A stretch of DNA of 64,000 nucleotides from CAYXFD01 sp964464175 (GCA_964464175.1 CAYXFD010000002.1:139104-203103), one strand, 5' to 3'. Counted from the stretch's first letter, positions 9,177 through 18,744 are shown. Numbers and translations are program-made. Notes: generated by a model from the letters alone, not told the origin.

Positions 9177-9599
9177 TTACCACCATTTACTGAAAGCAGT
9201 AATGTATCTCGATTTCAAAAACTCATCACTTTTGGAAGAATCTGAATAGATGGAAACCGTTACTTTTTTATACTCGTGATTATTACTGCTGACGGTAATA
9301 GTTCCTGTATGTACGGCAACATCAGAGTAAAGGATATTCCCGGAATCAGTAGTATAAGGGTCATTCCATATCGCGTTGCTGTCATTTACTCTGGCCTCAA
9401 GATCATCATAACCACTCTCTGTGTTAGCAATATTGGACAAGACTTCGATGAGAGTCTGGCCATAACTGACAGCCTCCAGTTCATGCTGGTGCTCGATCGT
9501 CAGCATAGTGGCAAATATCCTTGTCCTGTTGATAGTGGCAGTGATCGTAGCAAAGAGTACAAGTGCCAGTATCGTTAAAAGAGTCTGACCCAGATTCAT
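9177..9599 (-). CDS. Small pilin-like membrane-anchored protein, function unknown
   Basis: A 140-residue protein with a single N-terminal membrane helix (LGQTLLTILALVLFATITATI), an extended amphipathic helix and a small beta-rich domain (about 65-135). Size and outline fit a minor pseudopilin (GspH/I-like), again without the canonical prepilin leader. It is the first gene of the four-gene - strand operon. AGGAG stands nine bases before the ATG, and a TATAAT box (minus strand, + coordinates 9626-9631) lies close upstream. No named family is recognised. Confidence 0.6.
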   Translation of the reverse strand: MNLGQTLLTILALVLFATITATINRTRIFATMLTIEHQHELEAVSYGQTLIEVLSNIANTESGYDDLEARVNDSNAIWNDPYTTDSGNILYSDVAVHTGTITVSSNNHEYKKVTVSIYSDSSKSDEFLKSRYITAFSKWW

Positions 9600-9988
9600 T
9601 TTCTTAAACTCCTGTTAATTAGCGAATTATAGTTTTTCTCGGTCTTATAGAGAGCAAAATGTATTCCATATTCCTGAAAGAAGCTAATCAGAATTAGACT
9701 TTATCTAACTACATGAATAAAATGTTGATGAATTCTGTCAACTTAAGATTAAAAAAGACTTAAGCTCTGCAATAATTGAGGGAAAATATTCGGAAGAGAA
9801 CGAGATAATGACATAGATTAATTACAAATGCCAATAAATGTGTCACTAAAAAATGTCAAGCAAAGTTAAGCAGCCGCTTCGGTTTGAAAACCATTTATAA
9901 AATTCTATCCCGATTCTGCTGATCAAAGATCGGCAAAAAAAACTCATACTGGCTTATATTTTTCCTAACTTCGATAAATTGTGGAAAG
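9600..9988. promoter_or_regulatory. Intergenic region upstream of the pilin-like operon with candidate promoter elements
   Basis: This 389-bp gap lies between the pilin-like operon (reading leftwards) and the stop of the NtrC-type regulator. On the minus strand a TATAAT hexamer occurs at 9626-9631 without a good -35, and a TTGACA lies in the run CTTGACATTTTTT near 9850-9860. I looked for a sigma-54 -24/-12 element because the adjacent regulator is sigma-54-dependent; the nearest candidate has GG and GC two bases too far apart. No gene is visible. Confidence 0.35.
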
Positions 9989-11380
9989 TTAATTTCGGTA
10001 GTTATTGGGGTCGATTCCGTATTTTGAGAATTTTTCATAGAGATTTTGTCTCTTGATCCCGGAGATTTCTGCTGCTTTCGTTACGTCACCTTTGCAGCGG
10101 GAGAGTAACTTATGGACATATTCTTTTTCAAATAGTTCCTTTGCTTCCTGAAACTGGAGATGGAGCAGCTGCTGATGCAATTCAATGTTACCGTTACTCT
10201 TTTTATCGAAGATTATCGAAGGGAGATCTTCCGGAATGATCATATTATGGGTTGCCAGGATCACAGAATGTTCGATAGCATTCTTTAGCTCCCGCACATT
10301 ACCTTTCCAGGAGTAATTAACTAATAAAGAAAGGGCAGGGGAGGAAATGCTTTTAACAGCCTTACCGTGTTTAGCCGAGAATTCTTTGACGAACTCATGG
10401 GCAAGAATGGGAATGTCTTCCTGTCTTTCCCTGAGGGGTGGTATGTGAAGCTTTATGACATTGAGCCGGTAATAGAGATCTTCCCGGAATCTACCTTTCT
10501 GCACCTCTTCTTCGATATTCTTATTGGTAGCAGTAAGCACCCGGACATCAACAGGGATATCGGTATCACCCCCCACCTGCCGGACAAGACCTTTTTCCAA
10601 AACTCTCAAGAGTTTGATCTGAAAAGCGGGTGAAGTTTCCGTCATCTCATCCAGAAAGAGAGTACCACCGTTTGCTTCCTGAAAATAACCTGCTTTGTCC
10701 CGGACAGCGTCGGTAAAGGCACCTTTTTTATGACCAAAGAGAGTACTTTCTAAGAGAGTTTCAGGCAGACTGCCGCAGTTGAAGGCTACGAAGCGTTTAT
10801 CTTTTCTTTTACTGTTCCGCCAGATCATTTCGGCAAAGACCTCTTTGCCTACTCCGGTTTCTCCTGAGATCATTACTGTCGTATCCAGAGGGGCTACAAT
10901 CTTTACTTTTTCCAGAAGCTGTTGGATAGGTTGACTGTTTCCGACGATTCTGCTGCGGTCGAGTTCGCTTGTCAGTAACTCCTTTAACCTGGCTATTTCT
11001 TCGGTCTGCCAATGCATTTTCATTACTTTGTCAACGATAAAGTTTATGAGTTCCAGGTCTTCGACCGGTTTTTCGATAAAGTCTTCAGCCCCTTTTTTTA
11101 TTGCTTTGACAGCCATCTGAAGTGATGCTTTTCCGCTGATGACGATGACAGCAACGTGTGGAAATCTCTGTTTAATCATCTCCAGAAGCTGCAAGCCGTC
11201 GATTCTGGGCATAACAAGATCAGTCATGACGACGTGATAGTCATTGAGTTCCAACATCTGCAAGGCAATATCTGCCGATTCCGCAGTATCGACCTGGTAT
11301 GATGATTCCAGATGCCGCTGGAAAATTATCCTGGTATCTTCTTCATCATCAACAACAAGTATTCTGGGAATTATAGTCAT
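9989..11380 (-). CDS. Sigma-54-dependent response regulator (NtrC/PilR family)
   Basis: A 463-residue activator with three domains: receiver (1-120, Asp54 in VMTDLVMP, Lys in FIEKPVED), AAA+ sigma-54 interaction domain (about 145-375, Walker A GETGVGKE with Lys180, loop GAFTDA at 221-226, Walker B GTLFLDE, Arg-finger region YYRLNV and PLRER), and a Fis-type helix-turn-helix near the C-terminus (GDVTKAAEISGIKRQNLYEKFSKYG). The canonical GAFTGA has Asp in place of the second Gly, a variant found in some family members. AAGGA precedes the ATG. The kinase gene lies 26 bp upstream, so they form a two-component pair. Proximity to the pilus block suggests a PilS/PilR-like role, which is inference. 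Confidence 0.92.
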   Translation of the reverse strand: MTIIPRILVVDDEEDTRIIFQRHLESSYQVDTAESADIALQMLELNDYHVVMTDLVMPRIDGLQLLEMIKQRFPHVAVIVISGKASLQMAVKAIKKGAEDFIEKPVEDLELINFIVDKVMKMHWQTEEIARLKELLTSELDRSRIVGNSQPIQQLLEKVKIVAPLDTTVMISGETGVGKEVFAEMIWRNSKRKDKRFVAFNCGSLPETLLESTLFGHKKGAFTDAVRDKAGYFQEANGGTLFLDEMTETSPAFQIKLLRVLEKGLVRQVGGDTDIPVDVRVLTATNKNIEEEVQKGRFREDLYYRLNVIKLHIPPLRERQEDIPILAHEFVKEFSAKHGKAVKSISSPALSLLVNYSWKGNVRELKNAIEHSVILATHNMIIPEDLPSIIFDKKSNGNIELHQQLLHLQFQEAKELFEKEYVHKLLSRCKGDVTKAAEISGIKRQNLYEKFSKYGIDPNNYRN

Positions 11381-11406
11381 GTTTCTTTTCCTTCTTAAAA
11401 GAATGG

Positions 11407-13515
11407 TCAGACTTCTCTATACCATGGTAAGTAGAGAGTAAAGGTACTCCCCTTTCCGACCTTTGATTTTACCTGCAGACATCCGTGATATTTTTCAGCG
11501 ATACTTTTGCTTATCGGCAAGCCAAGACCGAATCCTTCTCCGTCTCCGGCATTTTTGGTTGAGAAATCGGGTGAAAAAATCTTAGCCAGGTTCTCTTTAC
11601 TTATCCCGGTTCCGATATCCGTAATCTCTATGGCGATCATCTCTTTTTCGAGTTTTGTCTCGATAGTCAGGATCTTTTTTTCACTCTCTTCCATCGCCTG
11701 AATAGCGTTGTTCATAAGATTGGCGATACAAAGGCTTATATCACCATGAGCTGCATTTACCTTCTTGTCTAAAGGAGCTAATCTGGTTACCAGTTCAACC
11801 GATTGAGAGAAGAAGATATTATGACGGCACATCTCCAGTTCCTGTTTTACCACTTCATTAATATCAATTGGACGCATCATGGAGATACTGTCTTCTCTGA
11901 CTTTCAGCATAAGCTGCTTAACAGTTTTGGCAATATTGTTGCCGGCAGAAGAGACCTTATCGATATCGTTACACTCAGGGTATTGCTTCTTGATGAGTTG
12001 CGCATAGCCAACGATTGTATTAAGGGGTGAGTTAATGTTGTGAACCACACCTTCAACCAGCCTTCCGAGTTCTGCTAACCTGTTGCTCTTGATCAGTTCC
12101 ATTTCGAGTCTCTGTCTCGCTTTTGTCTCTTTGCTCTCTTTGGTGATATCGGTTATACTGGCTACATATCTCAATCCTGCCGGATCATCAACAGGCCTGA
12201 TCGAAAAGATCACAAATTTGATAATCTTCTGTTCCTTATCGCTGTTAACTTCCAGATGAGGGATGAACAACCCCCGTTTTTTTGCTTTATCAAGTGAATT
12301 TTTCTCTAAACCGGTAAACTCAGTTAGGGTTTTCCCTATCACTTCCTGAAAACTCTCCTTATTGAAAATTTCCAAAATACTCGGATTACAGAGAATGATC
12401 TGGAAATCTTTGTCCATCCAGAGTATACCGGAGTCGAGGTTATTGATTATTGTTTTATACTCGAGCAGTGATTTACTGTAAGAAAAGAGGGAAGAATTCA
12501 TGTTATTAAAAGTCTTGATCATATCCCCCAGAATACCATGATACTTCTTGGGCATAGGGGCAAGGTAGGTGGGGTTTTGTTCAATCTCCCTCATTTTAAG
12601 ACTGACATCTTTTACCGGAGCTATGATATGATTGCTGAACCAGGTGCCGGCAAGACTTATTATCAGGAGAGCAGCAGCCAGGATGATCAAGGCAAATACC
12701 AGTAATCCCTTCTGAGCAAAGGAATTGAAATCACGGACAAAAGGGATCATGATAAAGAGAGCAGGTTCCTGATTCAAATCATAGCGGACAAGCAGTCCTG
12801 CAGCATTATCTGCCGATAATCTGCTAATGTCATTATATTTATAATGAGATATAGCTTTTATCATACTGGTTTTCAGCCTGTTTGCTGCTTCTTTCAGTTC
12901 CGGGGAGAGGGGAAGAAAATCGACATTATCAATCTGGCTTACCTGATAAAGAGGGAAATCAAAAGACATGCCGAGTTCAATAATGTCAAACTCCTCGATA
13001 TAGATGATAATCCCTAATAATTTTTCGTCGGCTGTTCCTTCATCGAGAAGCAGATCATAGGTCGCATGAAAACTGCTGTGTCCCATCTTAAAAAAGAACT
13101 GATTATCAAAGAATCTCTTAGAAAACATTATCAAAGGAAGATATTCTTCAAGAGCGATAATTTTTTCCCCGTAAAGCAGATTCAATTCATTGTCATAAAT
13201 TGTGAAAAGTCCGTCATTGTCTTGAGAATATGAATGCAATAATGCTGAAATAACAGGTTTGCTGGGAACTAATAAATGATTCGCTAAATCGGTTTCTCTA
13301 ACGGTACGGTTAATCAAAGAAGCTCTTTCCGAAGTAAAATGGTTTATTCTGGTCTGGACCTGGGTAATTCGTTCCGTAATCTGCTTATCTTCGTGTTGAT
13401 TGATAATATAAACTGTTAGACCCCATTCTAAGAAGGTCATGATAAATATCAGAACGAAAGAAACAATGAAAAAGGAGATGAAAACTCTCTTTTCAAACTC
13501 ACCTTTCAGAATCAT
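11407..13515 (-). CDS. Membrane sensor histidine kinase paired with the NtrC-type regulator
   Basis: A 702-residue sensor kinase. A first membrane helix (about 10-37) and a second (about 268-292) bracket a periplasmic sensor of about 230 residues. A HAMP-like segment follows, then a PAS domain (about 350-455, ILWMDKDFQIILCNPSILEIF), a HisKA dimerisation region with His492 in VVHNINSPLN, and an HATPase domain with N box NLMNNAIQAM, G1 ITDIGTGIS and G2 GFGLGLPISKS. The H-box His-Asn replaces the common His-Glu, as in many NtrB-type kinases. The 26-bp gap to the regulator supports cognate pairing. The ligand is unknown. Confidence 0.92.
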   Translation of the reverse strand: MILKGEFEKRVFISFFIVSFVLIFIMTFLEWGLTVYIINQHEDKQITERITQVQTRINHFTSERASLINRTVRETDLANHLLVPSKPVISALLHSYSQDNDGLFTIYDNELNLLYGEKIIALEEYLPLIMFSKRFFDNQFFFKMGHSSFHATYDLLLDEGTADEKLLGIIIYIEEFDIIELGMSFDFPLYQVSQIDNVDFLPLSPELKEAANRLKTSMIKAISHYKYNDISRLSADNAAGLLVRYDLNQEPALFIMIPFVRDFNSFAQKGLLVFALIILAAALLIISLAGTWFSNHIIAPVKDVSLKMREIEQNPTYLAPMPKKYHGILGDMIKTFNNMNSSLFSYSKSLLEYKTIINNLDSGILWMDKDFQIILCNPSILEIFNKESFQEVIGKTLTEFTGLEKNSLDKAKKRGLFIPHLEVNSDKEQKIIKFVIFSIRPVDDPAGLRYVASITDITKESKETKARQRLEMELIKSNRLAELGRLVEGVVHNINSPLNTIVGYAQLIKKQYPECNDIDKVSSAGNNIAKTVKQLMLKVREDSISMMRPIDINEVVKQELEMCRHNIFFSQSVELVTRLAPLDKKVNAAHGDISLCIANLMNNAIQAMEESEKKILTIETKLEKEMIAIEITDIGTGISKENLAKIFSPDFSTKNAGDGEGFGLGLPISKSIAEKYHGCLQVKSKVGKGSTFTLYLPWYREV

Positions 13516-13565
13516 GTTTTACCTGCATGTATTTTTCTGAAACTCTCTATATATTGAAGCAATTT

Positions 13566-13571
13566 TGTCAA
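13566..13571 (-). promoter_or_regulatory. Candidate -35 element upstream of the histidine kinase gene
   Basis: A perfect TTGACA reads on the minus strand 51 bp before the kinase start. A TATAGA lies downstream at a short spacing of about 15 bases. It fits a recurrent pattern of TTGACA upstream of gene starts in this window, but the -10 is not convincing. Confidence 0.3.
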
Positions 13572-13711
13572 TAACTGCTTTGAAATATTGAACGATAAAG
13601 CCGGTAATTTTGAGAGCAGTTATGTTTCAATAGGAGATGAAATACCCTTATAAAGGGGAGTTGTAGTTAGAGAAAAATAGATTGTCTAATCATAAAAACT
13701 AAACATTGAAT

Positions 13712-14620
13712 TTAACAAGAATTGGTTTTATGTAGCTCCAGGGCTATTTCAGAGGCTAATCTGACGTTGTTTTTTACCAGCTCAAGATTGGTCTTTACTG
13801 TTCCTAAACCGGTGTGGCTCAATTTATTAAGGAGATAAGGGGTAACTTCCTGACCGGAAATCCCCTTAGCCTCAACTTCCCGCAGAGCTTCCTTGATCGT
13901 CAGTTCTGCTTCGTCTTTCGGAATGCTCCATTGTTCAGGTATCGGATTACTGATGATCAGGGATGAGGTTAAACCGGCTTCTCGCTGTCTTTGATAGATA
14001 CTTACTATATCCTTCGTTGTCTCAAGCTGCCGGATGTTAAAATCTGAATCACGGGAATAAAAGAGGGGGAGAGTGTTTGTTTGATATCCGAATAGAGGAA
14101 TTCCCAATGTCTCTAAAAGCTCGACAGTTCTACCAACATCCAAAACAGCTTTTATCCCGGCAGAGATGACAATTATGGGCGTTTTTGCTAACATGTAGAG
14201 GTCGTTGGATATATCAAAAGAGATTTCCGCCTTATAATGTACTCCACCCAAACCTCCGGTTGCAAAAACCTCGAGTCCTTCTTTATGAGCTAAAAAAATT
14301 GTAGCAGCAACTGTTGTGCCACCGGTGAATCCTTTAGTTAAGACATAAGGTACATCCCTGCAGGAAACCTTGATTGGATCTCTCACACCGGCTAATTTTT
14401 CCAGTTCATTATGTTCAAAGCCGATTTTGACAAAACCTTCATCCAGCCAGAAGAGAGCCAGGTAAACATTATAGTTGTCGGCTATCCCGGTCAGCTCTTC
14501 GATAAGTGAGATATTCTCAGGAGAGGGAAGACCATGGGTAATTATTGCCGATTCAAAAGCAATAATGGGGATACCCTTTGCTTTTGCCTGCAAATAACTG
14601 CTTGAATATTTGAATAGCAT
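13712..14620 (-). CDS. psuG: Pseudouridine-5'-phosphate glycosidase
   Basis: PsuG reversibly converts pseudouridine 5'-phosphate to uracil and ribose 5-phosphate in pseudouridine salvage. The 302-residue protein matches the family throughout: AFESAIITHGLPSPEN with the catalytic Glu, KVSCRDVPYVLTKGFTGGTTVAAT with the Schiff-base Lys, FATGGLGGVHY, and NPIPEQWSIP plus LVKNNVRLASEIA at the C-terminus. The usual GGVHRG is changed to GGVHYK. The pseudouridine kinase PsuK is not adjacent. The start is plausible because the N-terminus aligns with the family, but its ribosome binding site is weak. It lies 24 bp after serS, probably in one transcript with serS and tpiA. Confidence 0.93.
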   Translation of the reverse strand: MLFKYSSSYLQAKAKGIPIIAFESAIITHGLPSPENISLIEELTGIADNYNVYLALFWLDEGFVKIGFEHNELEKLAGVRDPIKVSCRDVPYVLTKGFTGGTTVAATIFLAHKEGLEVFATGGLGGVHYKAEISFDISNDLYMLAKTPIIVISAGIKAVLDVGRTVELLETLGIPLFGYQTNTLPLFYSRDSDFNIRQLETTKDIVSIYQRQREAGLTSSLIISNPIPEQWSIPKDEAELTIKEALREVEAKGISGQEVTPYLLNKLSHTGLGTVKTNLELVKNNVRLASEIALELHKTNSC

Positions 14621-14644
14621 CCTGTTGTCCGGAGCAGTTTGAAG

Positions 14645-15943
14645 TTAAGAAGGACTCTTATCAGGCAGGATCTTATTCATTCCAAACATGTATTTTTGCA
14701 AGACATCCGGAATGGTTATCGAGCCGTCTTCGTTTTGGTAATTCTCAAGTAGAGCAATATAGGTTCTGGGGGTAGCAAGCCCTGAACCGTTAAGAGTATG
14801 CAGGAAACTTACCTTTCCCTGTTGATCACGAAATCTGAGTGAAGCACGGCGGGCTTGAAAATCAGCAAAATTACTCACGGAAGAGACTTCCAGATACTTA
14901 TTCATTCCGATTGCTTTGACTTCCAGATCATAGGTTTTGGCTGAAGCAAAGCTCAAATCTGAGGTGTTCAGTTCAATTACCCGGTAGGGGAGAGCTAAGG
15001 CCTTGAGTATATTCTCGGCTTCCTGCACCATTTCCTCTAAAGCCTCCTTAGATTTTTCCGGTTCCACAAATCTGACAAGTTCTACCTTATTAAACTGATG
15101 AAGCCGTTGTAATCCTTTTGTTTCTTTACCGTAAGAACCGGCTTCCCGGCGGAAGCAAGGAGTGTATGAAACGAACTTTTTCGGAAGCTGCTGATAATCC
15201 AGAATCTCATTGGCAAAGATATTGGTTACGGGAACTTCGCCTGTTGGGATCAGGAAAAGATCATCCTCAATTACCCGGTACATATCTTCTTCTAATTTCG
15301 GAAGCTGACCTGTTCCATACATAGCGGAACGATTGACTAATATCGGAACGGCAAGTTCAGTGTAAGAATGATGCTGAATATGATAATCGAGCATGAAGTT
15401 GATCAGCGCTCTCTCCAGTAGTGCTCCGTATCTATGATAGACAGGAAAACCCGAGCCACTGATCTTGGCACCGCGGGGAAGGTCTAAAAGATCAAGCCCT
15501 TCGGACAGTTCCATGTGATCAAGAACGGTTGACGGAAGCTGAGAGACTTCTTTTTTATTGTCATTCCATTCCCGGATGAAGACATTATCCTTTTCTGTCG
15601 TTCCCACAGGAACATCATCCTGCGGGATATTGGGGATACCGATGAGGATGGACTCGATTTGAGTATTCAGGTCGTTTAACCTTCCTGTATCGGCTTTTAG
15701 CTGAGAAGCTAAATTCTGCATCTCGGAGATAACAGAGTCAATACTCTCTTTGTCTTTCTTTTTACGGGCAATTTCTTTCGATACCTTGTTTTGTTCGGCT
15801 TTGGCGGAATCATAGGAAAATTGTAGCTTTCTTCTTTCTTCATCAAGTTCCAGCAATTTGTCAATATCCACATTGTAATTCTTTTTTTGTAATGAGAGCT
15901 TTATCAGGTCACTGTTTTCTCTGATAAATTTCAAATCGATCAT
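14645..15943 (-). CDS. serS: Serine--tRNA ligase
   Basis: A class II aminoacyl-tRNA synthetase charging tRNA-Ser (and tRNA-Sec, relevant to the selA/selB genes in this window). The 432-residue protein has the N-terminal tRNA-binding coiled coil (about 25-105), motif 2 around FRREAGSYGKETKGLQRLHQF, the serine-binding TGE (LIPTGEVPVTN), and motif 3 in GSGLATPRTYIALLENYQ, where many homologues have GLAVGRT. Length is standard. It lies 15 bp downstream of tpiA. Confidence 0.97.
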   Translation of the reverse strand: MIDLKFIRENSDLIKLSLQKKNYNVDIDKLLELDEERRKLQFSYDSAKAEQNKVSKEIARKKKDKESIDSVISEMQNLASQLKADTGRLNDLNTQIESILIGIPNIPQDDVPVGTTEKDNVFIREWNDNKKEVSQLPSTVLDHMELSEGLDLLDLPRGAKISGSGFPVYHRYGALLERALINFMLDYHIQHHSYTELAVPILVNRSAMYGTGQLPKLEEDMYRVIEDDLFLIPTGEVPVTNIFANEILDYQQLPKKFVSYTPCFRREAGSYGKETKGLQRLHQFNKVELVRFVEPEKSKEALEEMVQEAENILKALALPYRVIELNTSDLSFASAKTYDLEVKAIGMNKYLEVSSVSNFADFQARRASLRFRDQQGKVSFLHTLNGSGLATPRTYIALLENYQNEDGSITIPDVLQKYMFGMNKILPDKSPS

Positions 15944-15958
15944 TTTTAGCGTATCTCC

Positions 15959-16729
15959 TTAGTAATTTTGGACTGCAGTCTCTAAAAGCCTTTTGAAATC
16001 GTCTAATTTAAGAGAAGCACCACCGATCAAACCCCCGTCAATATCGGGCTGCTTCAGCAAATCTGAGAAATTGTCAGGTTTAATGCTGCCGCCGTAAAGG
16101 ATAGTAATCTCGTCGGCTATCTCGCTTGAATAATTATCCCGCAGCCAGCTTCTGATCAAGGCATGTACTTCCTGAGCCATATCCGGTGTTGCGGTCTTAC
16201 CGGTACCGATCGCCCATACAGGTTCATAAGCAATAACCAGTCTTTTAGGGTCGGTAATCTCGTATCCTTTTAATACCCGGTTTAGTTGATTAACTATAAC
16301 TTCTGAGGTTGTTCCTTTCTCGCGCTCCTCTTCTTTCTCTCCGATACAGATGATCGGGATCAACCAGTTTTCAGTCAGCCTCAAAAGCTTTTCTTTTATG
16401 ATCTCATCTGTCTCATGATGATAAGCTCTTCTCTCAGAATGTCCTATCAGGCAATAATCTACTCCCAGAGATGCCAGCATAGCTACTGAAATCTCACCGG
16501 TATAAGCACCGGATTCGTGTCTGCTGACATCCTGAGCAGCAACTTTCAGTTCATTGGAAAAACCCAGAGTACAGCAGTCATTTAAATAAACCGCAGGGGG
16601 ACAAATAACCGGAATCACATTCGTAAGATTTAACAAATTGAGGGCAGCGATCAATTCTGTAGTAAAATCAACAGCTTCCGAGTAAGTTTTATTCATTTTC
16701 CAGTTACCTGCAACTATGATTTTTCTCAT
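15959..16729 (-). CDS. tpiA: Triosephosphate isomerase
   Basis: TIM interconverts dihydroxyacetone phosphate and glyceraldehyde 3-phosphate in glycolysis/gluconeogenesis. The 256-residue protein shows all signatures: GNWKMNKT (substrate Lys), CLIGHSERR (electrophilic His), AYEPVWAIGTGKTAT (catalytic Glu), ILYGGSI and GLIGGASL (phosphate binding). I chose Met at 16729 because AGGAGAG is well spaced before it and the mature N-terminus then begins at the conserved segment; an ATG at 16747 would add six residues. It is the first gene of a tpiA-serS-psuG run. Confidence 0.97.
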   Translation of the reverse strand: MRKIIVAGNWKMNKTYSEAVDFTTELIAALNLLNLTNVIPVICPPAVYLNDCCTLGFSNELKVAAQDVSRHESGAYTGEISVAMLASLGVDYCLIGHSERRAYHHETDEIIKEKLLRLTENWLIPIICIGEKEEEREKGTTSEVIVNQLNRVLKGYEITDPKRLVIAYEPVWAIGTGKTATPDMAQEVHALIRSWLRDNYSSEIADEITILYGGSIKPDNFSDLLKQPDIDGGLIGGASLKLDDFKRLLETAVQNY

Positions 16730-16944
16730 CTCCTCTCTCCTAATCATTAGATTTAGACTTGCTAACTACTTTTATATCTATCCTTTAACAGGCAAGGTTT
16801 TTATCCGTTTAATGAATAACCGGTGAAGCTTGCTTTTAACTTCCAATGAACGTAAACAAAAAAGGAAATTCTCTGCCCCGGTATCTACAGTCTTATGCTC
16901 TCAGAGAAAGATTTTTTTAAAGAAGCAGAAATATGGTTCTTAGT

Positions 16945-18744
16945 CTAACTCTTATCTGCTTTTAAGACTGCGAGAAAAGCCTCTTGAGGAACCGATACGG
17001 AACCAATTTCCCGCATCTTCTTCTTACCCTCTTTCTGTTTCTCAAGTAGTTTTCTTTTTCTTGTAATATCACCGCCGTAGCATTTAGCGGTGACATTCTT
17101 ACGCATAGCAGTGATTGTACTGCGGGCTATGATCTTAGCTCCAATAGAAGCCTGCAGGGCTATCTTGAACAGATGTTTGGGAATAACCTCACTAAGCGTT
17201 TCGGTGATACTCTTTCCCCAATTATACGCTTTCTCCTGATGGCAGAGGAAGGACATAGCATCTACTTTTTCCCCGTTGATAAGGATATCCACTTTTGCGA
17301 TATCTGCTTTACGGAACTCTTTAAAGCTGTAATCGAGGGAGGCATATCCTCTGCTGACCGACTTCAATTTGTCGTAGAAATCAAAAATAATCTCTATCAG
17401 CGGCATTTCGTAGGAGAGTTCGACCCGTTTGGTGTCTATATACTGCATATTTTTTTGATAACCCCGTCTGTCTAAAACAAGACGCATTACATTTCCGATA
17501 TATTCTTCCGGGACAATTATCTCAACGTCCATTATCGGTTCCAGAATACTTTCAATCAGTACCGGATCAGGCATATCAGCAGGATTATAGATCGTCAGAG
17601 GGTTACCTTTATTCAGATTGATGATAAACTTAACACTTGGAGTTGTAGAGATAATCGGAACATCATATTCTCTTAACAATCTCTCTTTTACTATCTCCAG
17701 ATGAAGCATGCCCAAAAAGCCGCAACGAAAACCGAATCCGAGTGCCAAAGAGTTTTCCGGTTCATAGACCAGGGCTGCATCATTTAGTTTGTATTTGGCA
17801 ATGCTTTCCCGCAGATTTTCATAGTCATCGTTACTTATAGGAAAAATACCACTGTAAACCATTGGTTTGGGTTCTCGATATCCGGCAAGAGCTTTTTCAC
17901 ACGGTTTAGCAGCTAAAGTTATCGTATCACCAACCCGGGCATCGGCAACTTCTTTGATATTTGCAATAATATAGCCTACCTCACCGGCGGACAGGCTATT
18001 ACATTTAATCTTCCGGATACCGAGATAACCGAGCTCTTCGATCTCGAATTCCTTCTTTGTTGCCAGCAGCCGTATTCTGTCCCCTTTTTGCAAAACCCCG
18101 TCATATAATCTCACAAAGACGATTACTCCCCGGTAACGATCAAATTGAGAATCGAAGATAAGAGCTTTGACCGGCATGTTCTTATCACCCTCAGGTGGGG
18201 GAAAATTCTCAATAATACCATTGAGAAGCTCTTTGATCCCGAGACCTTCTTTAGCACTAACCTTAAAGATCTTCTCGGGAGGTGTTCCCATTATATCGGA
18301 GATATCTGCTTCTGTTGTTTCAATATCGGCATTGGGGATATCAATTTTATTGATTGCCGGAATAACTTCCAGATTATTATCGATAGCTAAATAGAGGTTG
18401 CTCATTGTTTGAGCCTCTATGCCTTGGGAGGCATCTACGAGCAGGATAGCCCCTTCGCAGGAGGCAAGACTTCGGGATACCTCATAAGAAAAGTCAACGT
18501 GTCCCGGTGTATCTATAAGATTCAGAATATATGTTTTACCATCTTTTTTATAAGTCATTCGGACAGCATGGGATTTGATCGTAATCCCTCTCTCCCTTTC
18601 CAGATCCATATCATCGAGTATCTGAACTGCTTTCATTCCTTCTTCAATGGTTCCTGTCTCTTCCAGTAATCTGTCTGCCAAAGTGGATTTACCATGGTCG
18701 ATATGGGCAATGATACAGAAATTTCTTATCAATTCTTGCTGCAT
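16945..18744 (-). CDS. lepA: Elongation factor 4 (back-translocating GTPase LepA)
   Basis: LepA is a ribosomal translational GTPase. The 599-residue protein has G1 AHIDHGKSTL, the switch segment RERGITIKSHAVRMTY, G3 DTPGHVDF, G4 NKIDIPNAD, the EF4-specific C-terminal block (MSFLCHQEKAYNWGKSI) and the lysine-rich tail CYGGDITRKRKLLEKQKEGKKKM. Length is typical. AAGGAGTAGAAAGG precedes the ATG. It stands alone between tpiA (197 bp) and the C25 protease (177 bp). Confidence 0.98.
   Translation of the reverse strand: MQQELIRNFCIIAHIDHGKSTLADRLLEETGTIEEGMKAVQILDDMDLERERGITIKSHAVRMTYKKDGKTYILNLIDTPGHVDFSYEVSRSLASCEGAILLVDASQGIEAQTMSNLYLAIDNNLEVIPAINKIDIPNADIETTEADISDIMGTPPEKIFKVSAKEGLGIKELLNGIIENFPPPEGDKNMPVKALIFDSQFDRYRGVIVFVRLYDGVLQKGDRIRLLATKKEFEIEELGYLGIRKIKCNSLSAGEVGYIIANIKEVADARVGDTITLAAKPCEKALAGYREPKPMVYSGIFPISNDDYENLRESIAKYKLNDAALVYEPENSLALGFGFRCGFLGMLHLEIVKERLLREYDVPIISTTPSVKFIINLNKGNPLTIYNPADMPDPVLIESILEPIMDVEIIVPEEYIGNVMRLVLDRRGYQKNMQYIDTKRVELSYEMPLIEIIFDFYDKLKSVSRGYASLDYSFKEFRKADIAKVDILINGEKVDAMSFLCHQEKAYNWGKSITETLSEVIPKHLFKIALQASIGAKIIARSTITAMRKNVTAKCYGGDITRKRKLLEKQKEGKKKMREIGSVSVPQEAFLAVLKADKS

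Noticed and set aside
9840..9890. Sigma-54 promoter for the pilin-like operon
   Set aside because: GG and GC elements are separated by 12 rather than 10 bases.
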